Of a stretch of 64,000 nt of DNA, positions 8,852 to 20,821 are shown piece after piece. This DNA is from DATFNV01 sp963827935 (GTDB taxonomy: Bacteria > Planctomycetota > Planctomycetia > Gemmatales > Gemmataceae). How positions within the stretch are numbered: the first letter of the stretch is position 1; each line of letters opens with the position of its first letter. The stretch is taken from positions 434,001-498,000 of the forward strand of contig CAWHCN010000017.1 of the NCBI GenBank assembly GCA_963827935.1, written 5' to 3'. The notes under the pieces are model-generated. The model was given only the letters and a program-made list of their open reading frames with translations, made no database searches and had not been told where the DNA came from. Made by a program: the position numbers and the translations under genes.

Positions 8852-9379
8852 GTGAATCCGAACATACTTGGCGGCAAGCCGATCATTCGCGGCCGGCGGC
8901 TGGCGGTCGAACATGTGCTGGGGATGCTCGCAGCGGGAAACCGTCCGGAAATCCTGTTGCAGGGCTACCCCGGGCTGGAAAAGGAAAACGTCCAGGCGTG
9001 CCTGGTCTATGCCCGCCGGCTGGTCGGGCATGAGCGCATCGAGCGGGAAAAGAGCCGGACACCAGAGGTTCTGACGAATCGTGTAGTAGGGTGGGTCGAG
9101 TCTTCGAGACCCACCGCTGGCTCGGTGGGTCTCGAAGACTCGACCCACCCTGCACGTCGTAATCTCCGGCGTCATCCACTAGGGCCACGCAAAAACCTGC
9201 CGGATTCGGGCTTGCACCTCGGTCCAGTCACGATCTGTGAGTCGGCCGACCTGGTGAAGCACGCGGCCTACGGCGGCCGTGGCCAGCAGCATCCGAACGG
9301 TCGATGGGAATTGAAGCCCGGCGGCGGCCCAATCCTGCAAGGCGTAGGCGCTGGCAAATCGGGGCGACTGCGAAGGTGA
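8852..9379 (+). CDS. DUF433 family antitoxin-like protein, C-terminus read into a palindrome
   Basis: The first 70 residues are a DUF433 helix-turn-helix domain of the kind found in VapB45-like antitoxins: ITVNPNILGGKPIIRGRRLA, then GMLAAGNRPEILLQGYP and VQACLVYARRLVGHERIE. Family members usually end at about 75-85 residues. Here the frame continues from 9089 through a perfect palindrome and then through sequence antisense to the MazF gene, so the last 95 residues are probably not native. The native N-terminus (about 10 residues) also lacks an ATG. The usual partner toxin is not adjacent. The gene is probably damaged or incompletely sequenced. Confidence 0.6.
   Translation: MNPNILGGKPIIRGRRLAVEHVLGMLAAGNRPEILLQGYPGLEKENVQACLVYARRLVGHERIEREKSRTPEVLTNRVVGWVESSRPTAGSVGLEDSTHPARRNLRRHPLGPRKNLPDSGLHLGPVTICESADLVKHAAYGGRGQQHPNGRWELKPGGGPILQGVGAGKSGRLRR
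9089..9150. repeat. Perfect 28-bp palindrome
   Basis: The arms 9089-9116 and 9123-9150 are perfect inverted copies (GGGTGGGTCGAGTCTTCGAG at the outer end) around the loop CTGGCT. It lies at the 3' end of the DUF433 domain and is read in frame by it. It belongs to the class of dispersed hairpin repeats found throughout this window. Confidence 0.9.
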
Positions 9380-9563
9380 CAGCGGCGATGACGAGGTCGC
9401 CTCTTTGGTTGTAGGCCAAGGCAGAAACGACAACCGCGGGCCGGGTTCGTTCCGCGAGTCGGTCGCAGTACGGGAACGGGACGAGAACCACGTCGCCGGC
9501 GCTATTGACAACCGCGCCGGCAAGCCGACACAAGCCTGAAGCGCAAGCGAGGGAAGCGGTCAA
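9179..9563 (-). CDS. MazF/PemK-like toxin (one frameshift)
   Basis: The core begins AVVNSAGDVVLVPFPYCDRL, followed by RTRPAVVVSALAYNQRGDLV; GDVVLVPFP and RPAVVVS are the signature of the MazF/PemK ribosome-independent mRNA interferases. One extra T at about 9378 shifts the frame; joined, the protein continues VTSQSPRFASAYALQDW to VFAWP at 9179. The TTG start at 9563 lies inside a palindrome (9528-9590), so the native start, probably just before VVNSAG near 9517, seems to have been overwritten or lost. The antitoxin gene lies directly upstream. The toxin would cut mRNA when unopposed. Confidence 0.75.
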
Positions 9564-9590
9564 ACCTTCGCTTGCGCGTCAGGCTTGTGT
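9528..9590. repeat. Palindrome between antitoxin and toxin genes
   Basis: An imperfect inverted repeat, ACACAAGCCTGAAGCGCAAG at the left and its near-complement ending TCAGGCTTGTGT at the right. It fills the spacer of the toxin-antitoxin operon and covers the apparent start of the toxin frame. It is similar in type to the AGCCCGAAGCGTCAGCGAGG palindrome at 20122. Confidence 0.85.
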
Positions 9591-9604
9591 GCGAAGCTGT
9601 CGCC

Positions 9605-9844
9605 TTAGCGGCGCAGTTGGCAATAAACGCCATAGAGGGTCCTCCAGTTGTCGTAGACGGCGTCCTGGGGATTATCCCACTCTTCTTCCAGACGGCTCAT
9701 CCCCATCTCATGCCACGCGTCGTCGGAGCCTTCATCTCCAGCAACGGGGCGAATTTCGAGCACCACCTCGGCACCCTCGGGAAGGTCCAGTGGCTGATCG
9801 AGTTCCAGTTTCTGGCCGCAGTAGCGTCCCTTGACGCGGATCAT
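9605..9844 (-). CDS. Antitoxin of the MazF-like toxin (AF2212/DUF104-like)
   Basis: A 79-residue acidic protein that begins MIRVKGRYCGQKLELDQPLD, then LPEGAEVVLEI, the start typical of small antitoxins of the AF2212/DUF104 type with an N-terminal beta hairpin. The middle is negatively charged (RLEEEWDNPQDAVYDNW), as expected for the toxin-binding part. It precedes the MazF-like gene on the same strand, the usual antitoxin-first order. Its last few residues run into the neighbouring palindrome region. Confidence 0.75.
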   Translation of the reverse strand: MIRVKGRYCGQKLELDQPLDLPEGAEVVLEIRPVAGDEGSDDAWHEMGMSRLEEEWDNPQDAVYDNWRTLYGVYCQLRR

Positions 9845-9892
9845 GGCTTCAGTTCCTCGGTGACGGGTTGTCGATCACCAGCGGAAGTATAC

Positions 9893-9936
9893 CAAAACGC
9901 TGCGGGCGGGCGCACCCGGAGAATGCGTCCGCCCGC
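9893..9936 (-). terminator. Rho-independent terminator after rpoC
   Basis: Read on the minus strand, GCGGGCGGACGCA pairs with TGCGCCCGCCCGC and is followed by GCGTTTT. It lies about 30 bases after the rpoC stop, where the supercluster should end. Confidence 0.75.
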
Positions 9937-9967
9937 GGCTAGCACGACCGATGCAGTCCCTCGACCC

Positions 9968-14395
<4,428 letters not shown>

Positions 14396-14413
14396 GTTCG
14401 CCCCTCCGAAAAG

Positions 14414-14506
14414 GAACCACAAAGGGCACAAAGATCACAAAGAAGAAGTTGGATCCTTCTCTTCCTCTTTCTGTCTGCTTTGTGTCCTTTGTGTTCTTTG
14501 TGGTTC
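14414..14506. repeat. GAACCACAAAG hairpin repeat between rpoB and rpoC
   Basis: The left arm (GAACCACAAAGGGCACAAAG onward) and the right arm ending CCTTTGTGTTCTTTGTGGTT form a long imperfect hairpin directly upstream of rpoC. Related half copies occur elsewhere (5536-5579), so it is a dispersed element. It probably formed the original rpoB-rpoC spacer, since its right arm touches the old rpoB stop codon at 14505-14507. Confidence 0.8.
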
Positions 14507-14585
14507 AAATCCTCTTCTTCTCAAGCTGCATGTTCAGCGCGAGACCGCGGCTTCGTTGGTCAGCACGTCGAAGCTGGCGGCTGTG
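14505..14585 (-). pseudogene. Displaced second copy of the rpoB 3' end
   Basis: On the minus strand this reads ASFDVLTNE, then (after a one-base loss) RGLALNMQLEKKRI and a TGA, the same as the last 25 or so codons of rpoB at 15289-15370. The copies differ by synonymous changes such as CTG for TTG and AGG for CGC, so they have been separate for some time. It lies directly before the spacer leading into rpoC, where the rpoB end is expected; the functional end now lies 780 bases upstream. Confidence 0.88.
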
Positions 14586-14590
14586 TTTCC

Positions 14591-14956
14591 CTAGCCCTTG
14601 GCATCGGCCGGCTCAACCGCTGGCTGAACACCCGACAGCTCCGCCGTCGCTGTCACGGGCTGAGTGATGATCCCGCGCGCTACACACTTTTTCCCTTCGT
14701 ACAACTCGAAACCGGCTCCGGGCGCCAGCAGTTCGTGCGGGGCCGCATCGACGAGGTAGTGCACCTCAGCAATCCAGTCATTGAAACCAGGTCGCAGCGA
14801 GACTCGGTCAACGACAAGGCTCCAATTCGCTCCGTCAGGGCCGGCCAACTGACCATCGAACCGCGCTGGCGCGACATAGCGCGGGCCGGACGGGGGAACG
14901 CGGCGCCCGCCTTCCTCGGGCGTTAGCCAGGTAATTCGCGCATGCCGTGTCGTCAT
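14591..14956 (-). CDS. EF-Tu domain-3-like small protein
   Basis: A 121-residue protein starting at ATG 14956, overlapping the stop of the gene before it as ATGA. Its pattern TWLTPEEGGRRVPPSGPRY, then WSLVVDRV, then LLAPGAGFELYEGKKCVARG resembles the third beta-barrel domain of EF-Tu (compare YVLTKEEGGRHTPFFSGYRP in the tuf product of this window), but no GTPase domain is present. It is encoded inside the rpoBC transcription unit together with the gene at 14953-15275. A role as partner or antidote of that protein is a guess from the overlap. Confidence 0.6.
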   Translation of the reverse strand: MTTRHARITWLTPEEGGRRVPPSGPRYVAPARFDGQLAGPDGANWSLVVDRVSLRPGFNDWIAEVHYLVDAAPHELLAPGAGFELYEGKKCVARGIITQPVTATAELSGVQPAVEPADAKG

Positions 14957-15275
14957 GTCTGCGTCCCTCCGTAAGGCCGGGGTTGCACCCCAACCAGATC
15001 GTCCTTGTGAAGAAACCGGGCAGGCCCGATTCCATCCAGGTTTGTCCAGCGGTACAAGCTTGGGGCCTCCGCGGGCACGTCCACCTCGACGATGTGGAAG
15101 CGCCCATGCCAAACAGCGCCTTTCCGAATCGCCGGGCTCCGTTGAGCGTGTCGGCAAAATGCTTCCCTTCACATCCTTGGGCCACGACCTCAAACGTGCC
15201 GGTAGTGAGGATCTGCCGATACTCTGCTTCGCTCACCGCCCGATACACGCGCTCGCAAGCCGGCTCCGTTGCCAT
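14953..15275 (-). CDS. Unrecognised protein inserted behind rpoB (possible ADP-ribosyltransferase-like fold, one frameshift)
   Basis: Read from ATG 15275: MATEPACERVYRAVSEAEYR, then LTTGTFEVVAQGCEGKHFAD and ARRFGKALFGMGA. One missing base near 15095 then shifts the frame, which continues FHIVEVDVP, SLYRWTNLDGIGPARFLHKD and ends GGTQT at 14953. The product is about 107 residues. An N-terminal RVYRAVS followed by a GKHFAD segment loosely recalls compact ADP-ribosyltransferase folds, but no catalytic triad can be assigned. It starts 14 bases after the rpoB stop and is translationally coupled to the next gene. It is probably co-transcribed with rpoB and rpoC. Confidence 0.5.
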
Positions 15276-15288
15276 GTTCCAGGCTCAC

Positions 15289-18200
15289 TCAAATGCGTTT
15301 CTTCTCCAGCTGCATGTTCAGCGCGAGACCGCGGATTTCGTTGGTCAACACGTCGAAGCTGGCGGGTGTGCCGGCTTCCAGCGTGTTCTCGCCCTTGACC
15401 ATCGACTCGTAAATCTTGGTGCGGCCCTCAACGTCGTCGGACTTCACCGTCAGCAATTCCTGCAGGATGTAGGCGGCCCCGTAGGCTTCCAGGGCCCAGA
15501 CTTCCATTTCGCCGAAGCGCTGGCCGCCGAAGCGGGCCTTGCCGCCCAGGGGCTGCTGCGTGATCAACGAGTATGGCCCAGTCGCCCGCGCGTGCACCTT
15601 GTCATCGACCAGGTGGTGCAGCTTGAGCATGTAGATGTAGCCGACGGTGGTCGGCTGCTCGAAGCGTTCGCCGGTGCGGCCATCGTGCAGGTAAGCCTTG
15701 CCGCTGTCCGGCAACTCCGCTTCCTTCAGGCACTTGCGAATCTCCTCCTCGCTGGCTCCGTCGAAGACCGGCGTGACCGCCTTGAAGCCCAGCTTGGCGG
15801 CCGCCCAGCCCAGGTGCGTCTCGAGAATCTGGCCCACGTTCATGCGGCTGGGCACACCCAGCGGGTTGAGCAGAATGTCCACCGGCGTGCCATCGGCCAG
15901 GAACGGCATGTCCTCGATGGGCAGGATCTTGGAGATCACGCCCTTGTTGCCGTGCCGGCCAGCCATCTTGTCGCCGACCGAAATCTGCCGCTTGGTGGCG
16001 ACGTAAACCTTCACCATCTGCTGCACGCCGCTGGGCAGTTCGTCGCCGCGCTTCAGCGAGTTCAGCTTCCGCTCCTTCTCGTCGGCCAGGAACAGAATCC
16101 GCTCGTGATGCTTCTCGAAGATCTCCTTGACCGCCTTGTTCTTGTCCGGCGAGCGCAGGTCGAGCTTGTCCATGCGGAAGGCGACCGCCTGCTCGGCCAG
16201 AATCTTGTCATCCTTCTCCGAGGCCAGGAGCTTGTTGGTGTTGGGGTCCTTGAGCTTCGTGTCGAGCGCCTCATTCAGCTCGGCCGCCATGGCCCGGAAC
16301 TGCTCGGCCAGTTTCCTGTTGAAGTCGTTCTCCATCTCCTTCTGCTGCTTGTCGAAGGCCTTGCGCTCGTCGTCGGTCATGCTGGCCCGGCGGCTGAAAC
16401 GCGAGGTCTCGATGACCAGCCCCTCGCAGCCCGACGGCACCTCCAGCGAATCGTTCTTCACGTCCTCGCCGGCCCGCCCGAAGATGGCGTGCAGCAGCTT
16501 TTCCTCGGGCGTCAGCTCGCTCTTCGACTTGGGCGACACCTTGCCGACCAGGATGTCGCCAGGCACCACGAAGGTGCCGATGCGAACGATGCCGTTCTCA
16601 TCCAGGTTGGACAGCGCCTTGGGCGAAACGTTCGGGATGTCGCGGGTGAATTCTTCCTTGCCCAGCTTCGTCTCGCGGATTTCGATCTCGAACTCCTCGA
16701 TGTGGATCGAGGTGTAGGTGTCGTTCTGGACCAGCCGTTCGCTGATGATGATGGCGTCCTCGAAGTTGTAGCCATCCCACGACATGAACGCGACCAGGAC
16801 GTTGCGGCCCAGCGACAGCTCGCCGTTCTTGGTGGCAGCGCCGTCGGCGATGATCTGGTCCTTCTTGACCTTCTGCCCCATCTTGACGAGCGGTTTCTGG
16901 TTGAGGCAGGTGTGCTCGTTCAGGCCGGTGAACTTGCGCATCGGGTATTCGCGCTCGTCGATCTTGATGTGATTGGCATCGAGCGCGGTGACGGTGCCCG
17001 CCTTCTCGGCCCGGACGACCATGCCGCTGTTGCGGGCCACGTCCCTCTCCAGGCCGGTGGCGACCAGCGGCGCCTCGGTGACCAGGAGCGGCACCGCCTG
17101 GCGCTGCATGTTGGAGCCCATCAGGGCGCGGTTGGCATCGTCGTGCTCCAAGAAGGGGATCAACCCCGCCGAGACGCCGACCATCTGCTTGGGCGAGATG
17201 TCGATGAACTGCGCCTTGTCGGAGCCCACCGGTCCGAAATCGCCGCCGAAGCGGGCGATGATGCGGTCGGTGCTGATGCGTTCGCCGTCGCTGGCGGTAT
17301 CGGCCGGCGCCAGGTAGGCCAGCGATTCCTCGTCGGCCCGCAGCCAGGCCACATCGTCCTTGCCGGTGCCCAGTTTCCTGTTGTGGACCTTGCGGTACGG
17401 CGTGATCAAAAAGCCGTACTCGTCCACCCGGGCATAGATGGACAGGTGCGAGATCAGGCCGATGTTGGTCCCTTCGGGCGTTTCGATGGGGCAGATGCGG
17501 CCGTAGTGCGAGATGTGGACGTCGCGCACGTCGAAGCCGGCCCGCTTGCGGTTGAGCCCGCCGGGTCCTAGGGCCGACAGCCGCCGCTCGTGCGTCAGCT
17601 GCGAAAGGGGATTGGTCTGATCCACCACCTGCGACAGCTCACCGCGGCCAAAGAAGTACTCGATGGCCGCGCTGATCGACTTGGGGTTGATGAGCGTGCG
17701 CGGCGTCATGTCTTGCTCTTCGCGCATGCTCATGCGCTCCTGCACCGTACGCCGCAGCTTCAGGAACCCCTTGCGCAGCTCGTCGGCCGCCAGTTCGTCG
17801 ATGGTTCGCACCCGGCGATTGCCTAGGTGGTCGATGTCGTCGATGTGCCCTTCGCCGGACCGCAACCGCATCACGTAACGGATGGCGTTGAGGTAATCGA
17901 GCGACTGGAGCGTCATCTCCGACTCGGGGATGTCCTGGTCGAACTTGCGATTGATGCGGAAGCGCCCGACCTTGCCCAGGCGATAGCGGTTGGCGTCGTG
18001 GAACTTCTCCTTGAACAGCTCCTTGGCCTTCTCGAGCTGGGGCGGGTTGCCGGGACGCAGCCGCTGATAGATCTTCAAGAGCGCCGCCTCGGTCGTCTTG
18101 GTCGCGGCATCTTCCTTGATCGAATCGAGGATGAGGCGGTCTTTCATCTTGCCCAGCACGCTGATGGAGGTCACCGGGCTGTCGGGCAGGGCGATGAGCT

Positions 18201-19000
18201 TGTCGATCATCTCGGGGGTGAGGGTCTCACCGGCATCCAGGTAGACCTCGCCGGTGTCCGGGTTGATGATGTCATCGACGATGATGGCACCGGTCAGGCG
18301 TTCGCGCGTGTCGGGGGAGACCTTGACCTCGTCGATGGGGTAGAAGGCACGCAGGATTTGGCCGTCCGACGAATAGGCGGGGTCCATGGCGCACAGCAGG
18401 GTGACGGCGGAGAACTTGCCCGACTGGTCAATGCGGACGCCAAGAGTCTCTTTCTTGGTGACGTTGATCTCGATCCAGCTGCCGCGCTCGGGGATGATGC
18501 GGCAGGAGTGCAGTTTACGTTCGCCTTCCAGCTCCTGCGTGAAGTCGACGCCGGGCGACCGATGGAGCTGGCTGACGACGACGCGTTCGGCCCCGTTAAT
18601 GATGAACTCGCCGCCGCCGATCATGATGGGCATGTCGCCGAGGTAAACTTCCTCCTCGACCGGCTGCTCCTTGTTGAGGCGGAGCCAGACGCGGAAGGGG
18701 CGGCCATAGGTCAGGCGCAGTTGGCGGCACTCATCGGGGCCATAGCGCGGCTTGCCCAGCTCGTACTTGAGGTACTCCAGCGACAGGTGCTTGTCGTAGC
18801 TTTCGATCGGGAAGATTTCGCGCAGCACGCCTTCCAGTCCGGTCCAAGTGCGCGTGCGTGGGCGGGATATCGAGCTGGAGGAAGCGCTCGTAGGAGCGAA
18901 GCTGGATGTCGCACAGCGGCGGCACTTCGGAGGTGTCGCCGAAGTGTCCGAAATTGCGGACCTGTTCGGGGATAATCGTGCGTTGGGCCGGAATAGGCAT
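15289..19000 (-). CDS. rpoB: DNA-directed RNA polymerase subunit beta (one frameshift near the N-terminus)
   Basis: The start is MPIPAQRTIIPEQVRNFGHF at 19000, with an AGGAG site eight bases upstream. One extra T near 18850 shifts the frame between PPTHAH and WTGLEGVLREIF; the longer N-terminus obtainable from 19119 is an artefact of that shift. The rest is intact: the rifampicin-pocket region reads GELSQVVDQTNPLSQLTHER and then LSALGPGG, the susceptible-type residues at the usual resistance positions. CPIETPEGTNIGLI and the C-terminal DVLTNEIRGLALNMQLEKKR are canonical. The final 82 bases are duplicated at 14505-14585. Confidence 0.96.
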
Positions 19001-19404
19001 GGTGAGGCTCCTCTCCAAAGCGAACGGGCTTCGTCAGGGATGTCCGGCTCGGCGGCTCGAGCACGGCCCGCGCAGGCCGGCGCCGCCGCGCGGGGTGGCG
19101 TCTTACGGGCAGAGAACAAAGCGGGGTACGTTCAACACTCGGGGCGGTTCCCCGGCACGGAGTGGCGGACGGCTCGGCGGCCGCGGACAGGGGTCCCGAC
19201 GGCGCCGAGAGGAGAAAGACTGGCTGATGTGTGGCACGCTGTCTTCCACCGATGTCGATAAACGGGAGCGCCGGACCAGCGGTCCGGGTTTTCGGCGGTC
19301 CGCGGGGAGACGTTCCGTGTCTTCCAACCGGGCCGCCGCCGTGCCTCTCTCTGGCTTCAGCCCTCTGCCGTCGGGGGGGCGACAACCGAGCGGCAAAAGG
19401 GAAT
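19001..19404. other. Long leader of rpoB without a recognisable gene
   Basis: About 400 bases of the rplL-rpoB spacer. Reading frames cross it on both strands, but none has a convincing start, composition or recognisable motif. It is best regarded as the 5' untranslated region of the rpoBC transcript. Confidence 0.5.
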
Positions 19405-19489
19405 CCCGGCCGCCTGAACCGACAGCGGAAAAAGAGCTGGGGACGTTGCGGTCGTCTTTTTCCTTCTGTGGGTTCAGGCAGCCGGGATA
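19405..19489 (-). promoter_or_regulatory. Long hairpin in the rplL-rpoB spacer (attenuator or RNase processing site candidate)
   Basis: The arms TCCCGGCTGCCTGAACCCAC and its complement enclose a second paired segment with AAAAAGA and TCTTTTT, giving an imperfect stem of about 35 bp with a small internal loop. It lies just downstream of a putative rpoB promoter and about 400 bases before the rpoB start. In Escherichia coli the corresponding spacer holds an attenuator and an RNase III site, so a similar role is possible by analogy. Confidence 0.55.
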
Positions 19490-19512
19490 GTTTGTATCAC
19501 GGGCCAATCAGC

Positions 19513-19542
19513 ATTGTATCATGCAAGTCAAGGGCCAGACAA
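19513..19542 (-). promoter_or_regulatory. Putative internal promoter for rpoBC
   Basis: On the minus strand, TTGTCT (19537-19542) and TACAAT (19513-19518) are separated by 18 bases, and TGA precedes the -10 element, resembling an extended -10. It lies in the rplL-rpoB spacer, in a noticeably AT-richer stretch. Confidence 0.5.
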
Positions 19543-19593
19543 GCGCAAAATGGAAAAAAATGCGCGATTGCTCTTGACCGCACCATCTCGCGG

Positions 19594-19652
19594 TTAGCCG
19601 CGACGCGAAGCGGAGCGCTCATAATCAGCGCTCCGCTTCGCGTCGCGGCTAA
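19594..19652. repeat. Perfect 26-bp palindrome after rplL (TTAGCCGCGACG type)
   Basis: The arms at 19594-19619 and 19627-19652 are perfect (TTAGCCGCGACGCGAAGCGG at the outer end), with the loop CATAATC. It lies eight bases after the rplL stop and could act as a terminator or transcript-stabilising hairpin. A 26-base half of the same element stands alone at 24942-24967. Confidence 0.92.
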
Positions 19653-19660
19653 GCGTGGGC

Positions 19661-20059
19661 TTACTTCAACGAAACCTTGGCGCCGCCCTCCTCGAGTTTC
19701 TTCTGCAGCGCGGTCGCCTCGTCCTTGGAGATGTTCTCCTTGACGGCCTTGGGGGCCCCTTCGACCAGGTCCTTGGCTTCCTTGAGCCCCAGGCCGGTGA
19801 TCTCGCGGACCACCTTGATGACGTTGATCTTCTTGGCGGGATCGGCCAGGCCGTCGAGTTGGACCGTGAACTCGGTCTTCTCGGCCGGCTTTTCGGCGGG
19901 GGCGGCGCCAGCGGCTGGGCCCTGCATGACGACACCGCCGGCGGCCGGTTCGATGCCGTACTTCTCTTTCAGGTAGTCCTTCAGCTGGACCGCCTTCGCG
20001 ATGGTCAGCGTTGCAATCTTGTCGCCGATCTCCGTAATGTCGGCGGAGAATTCAGCCAT
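19661..20059 (-). CDS. rplL: 50S ribosomal protein L7/L12
   Basis: A 132-residue stalk protein that recruits translation factors to the ribosome. The N-terminal dimerisation helices (residues 1-35, IATLTIAKAVQLKDYLKEKY) are followed by an Ala/Pro-rich hinge and the C-terminal domain (TEFTVQLDG, INVIKVVREITGLGLKEAKD, LVEGAPKAVKENISKDEA). The order rplK-rplA-rplJ-rplL-rpoB-rpoC is conserved in bacteria. The length is normal. Confidence 0.98.
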   Translation of the reverse strand: MAEFSADITEIGDKIATLTIAKAVQLKDYLKEKYGIEPAAGGVVMQGPAAGAAPAEKPAEKTEFTVQLDGLADPAKKINVIKVVREITGLGLKEAKDLVEGAPKAVKENISKDEATALQKKLEEGGAKVSLK

Positions 20060-20121
20060 TGCCGGGTTCCTTTCTCAGTGCATGTGTATGAAGCAGCGTG
20101 CGTAATAGTCTTTACTTCAGA

Positions 20122-20176
20122 AGCCCGAAGCGTCAGCGAGGGTTCACGTGCTCGCCCCTCGCTGACGCGTCGGGCT
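20122..20176. repeat. Palindrome between rplJ and rplL (AGCCCGAAGCGTCAGCGAGG type)
   Basis: The 21-bp arms at 20122-20142 and 20156-20176 pair with one or two mismatches. It lies in the spacer and would form a hairpin in the mRNA between the L10 and L7/L12 genes. The same motif family is found inside the lhr reading frame at 36460-36511. Confidence 0.9.
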
Positions 20177-20181
20177 CTGTG

Positions 20182-20742
20182 TCACGTGGCCGCCGCAGGA
20201 GCGGTCTCTTCCTCTTTTTTCTCGCTGATCGTCTTGATCTGGCTGGCGACCTGGGCTGCCGGACCGCTCAGGCAGGCGGCGATCTGGCCCGCCGGTCCCA
20301 GGATGGCTCCCAGGATCGACGCCAGCGCCTCCTCGCGCGTCGGCCGGGTCTTGGCCTGGTCAAAGCCCAGCGGTTGTCCCTCCGCCAGCGCCCCCTTGAT
20401 CGTTACCTTGTCCTTGTAGATCGGGGCCGTCTTCGGGTTTTTCAGTTGCTCGTCAATGGTCCGGGCCAGTTCAGCGACGCTCCCGGCACCCCAGGCGAAG
20501 GTCGTCGAGCCAACCCAGTAGGGCGAATCCTTGTCGAGCTTGATGCCGGCGCCGTCCAGCGCGATGCGGGCGAGGCTGTTCTTGACCTGCAGCAGCCGGA
20601 TCTGCTTCTTCCGCAAGGTGGTGCGCAGGGCGTTCTCTTGCTGCGCCGTCAGCCCCTTGATGCTGAGGACGACGAAATCCTGGACTTTCCCGAAGGTCTG
20701 CTTCAGGACGTCCATCTGCATTTGCTTGATGGCCTTGCTCAT
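20182..20742 (-). CDS. rplJ: 50S ribosomal protein L10
   Basis: A 186-residue protein that anchors L7/L12 dimers to the ribosome. The N-terminal rRNA-binding domain contains FVVLSIKGLTAQQENALRTT and KKQIRLLQVKNSLARIAL; the C-terminal helix that binds L7/L12 is present. An AGGAG site lies seven bases before ATG 20742. Autogenous control by the L10-L12 complex on the leader is usual in other bacteria; no specific leader site is recognised here. Confidence 0.97.
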   Translation of the reverse strand: MSKAIKQMQMDVLKQTFGKVQDFVVLSIKGLTAQQENALRTTLRKKQIRLLQVKNSLARIALDGAGIKLDKDSPYWVGSTTFAWGAGSVAELARTIDEQLKNPKTAPIYKDKVTIKGALAEGQPLGFDQAKTRPTREEALASILGAILGPAGQIAACLSGPAAQVASQIKTISEKKEEETAPAAAT

Positions 20743-20754
20743 GTCGCCACTCCT

Positions 20755-20819
20755 CGGTTAGCCGCGACCCGGAGGGGAGCGCTTGAGGCAATCGCTCCCC
20801 TCCGGATCGCGGCTAACCG
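20755..20819. repeat. 27-bp palindrome between rplA and rplJ
   Basis: The arms 20755-20781 and 20793-20819 (CGGTTAGCCGCGA at the outer end) are complementary except for one base. The element ends two bases from the rplA stop codon. Confidence 0.9.
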
Positions 20820-20821
20820 GG

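Noticed and set aside
8852..9563. DUF433 gene and MazF-like gene as one toxin-antitoxin pair
   Set aside because: They are on opposite strands and converge; the MazF-like gene has its own antitoxin gene at 9605-9844 on the same strand.
9089..9590. CRISPR array
   Set aside because: The repeats are single palindromes of different sequence, not regularly spaced direct repeats, and no cas genes occur in the window.
14414..14506. Riboswitch or leader regulator of rpoC
   Set aside because: The hairpin belongs to a dispersed repeat type (half copy at 5536-5579) and has no recognisable aptamer.
19103..19507. A 134-codon minus-strand frame upstream of rpoB
   Set aside because: It covers the structured leader and the putative promoter, begins inside them, and has Arg/Pro-rich low-complexity sequence without a ribosome-binding site.
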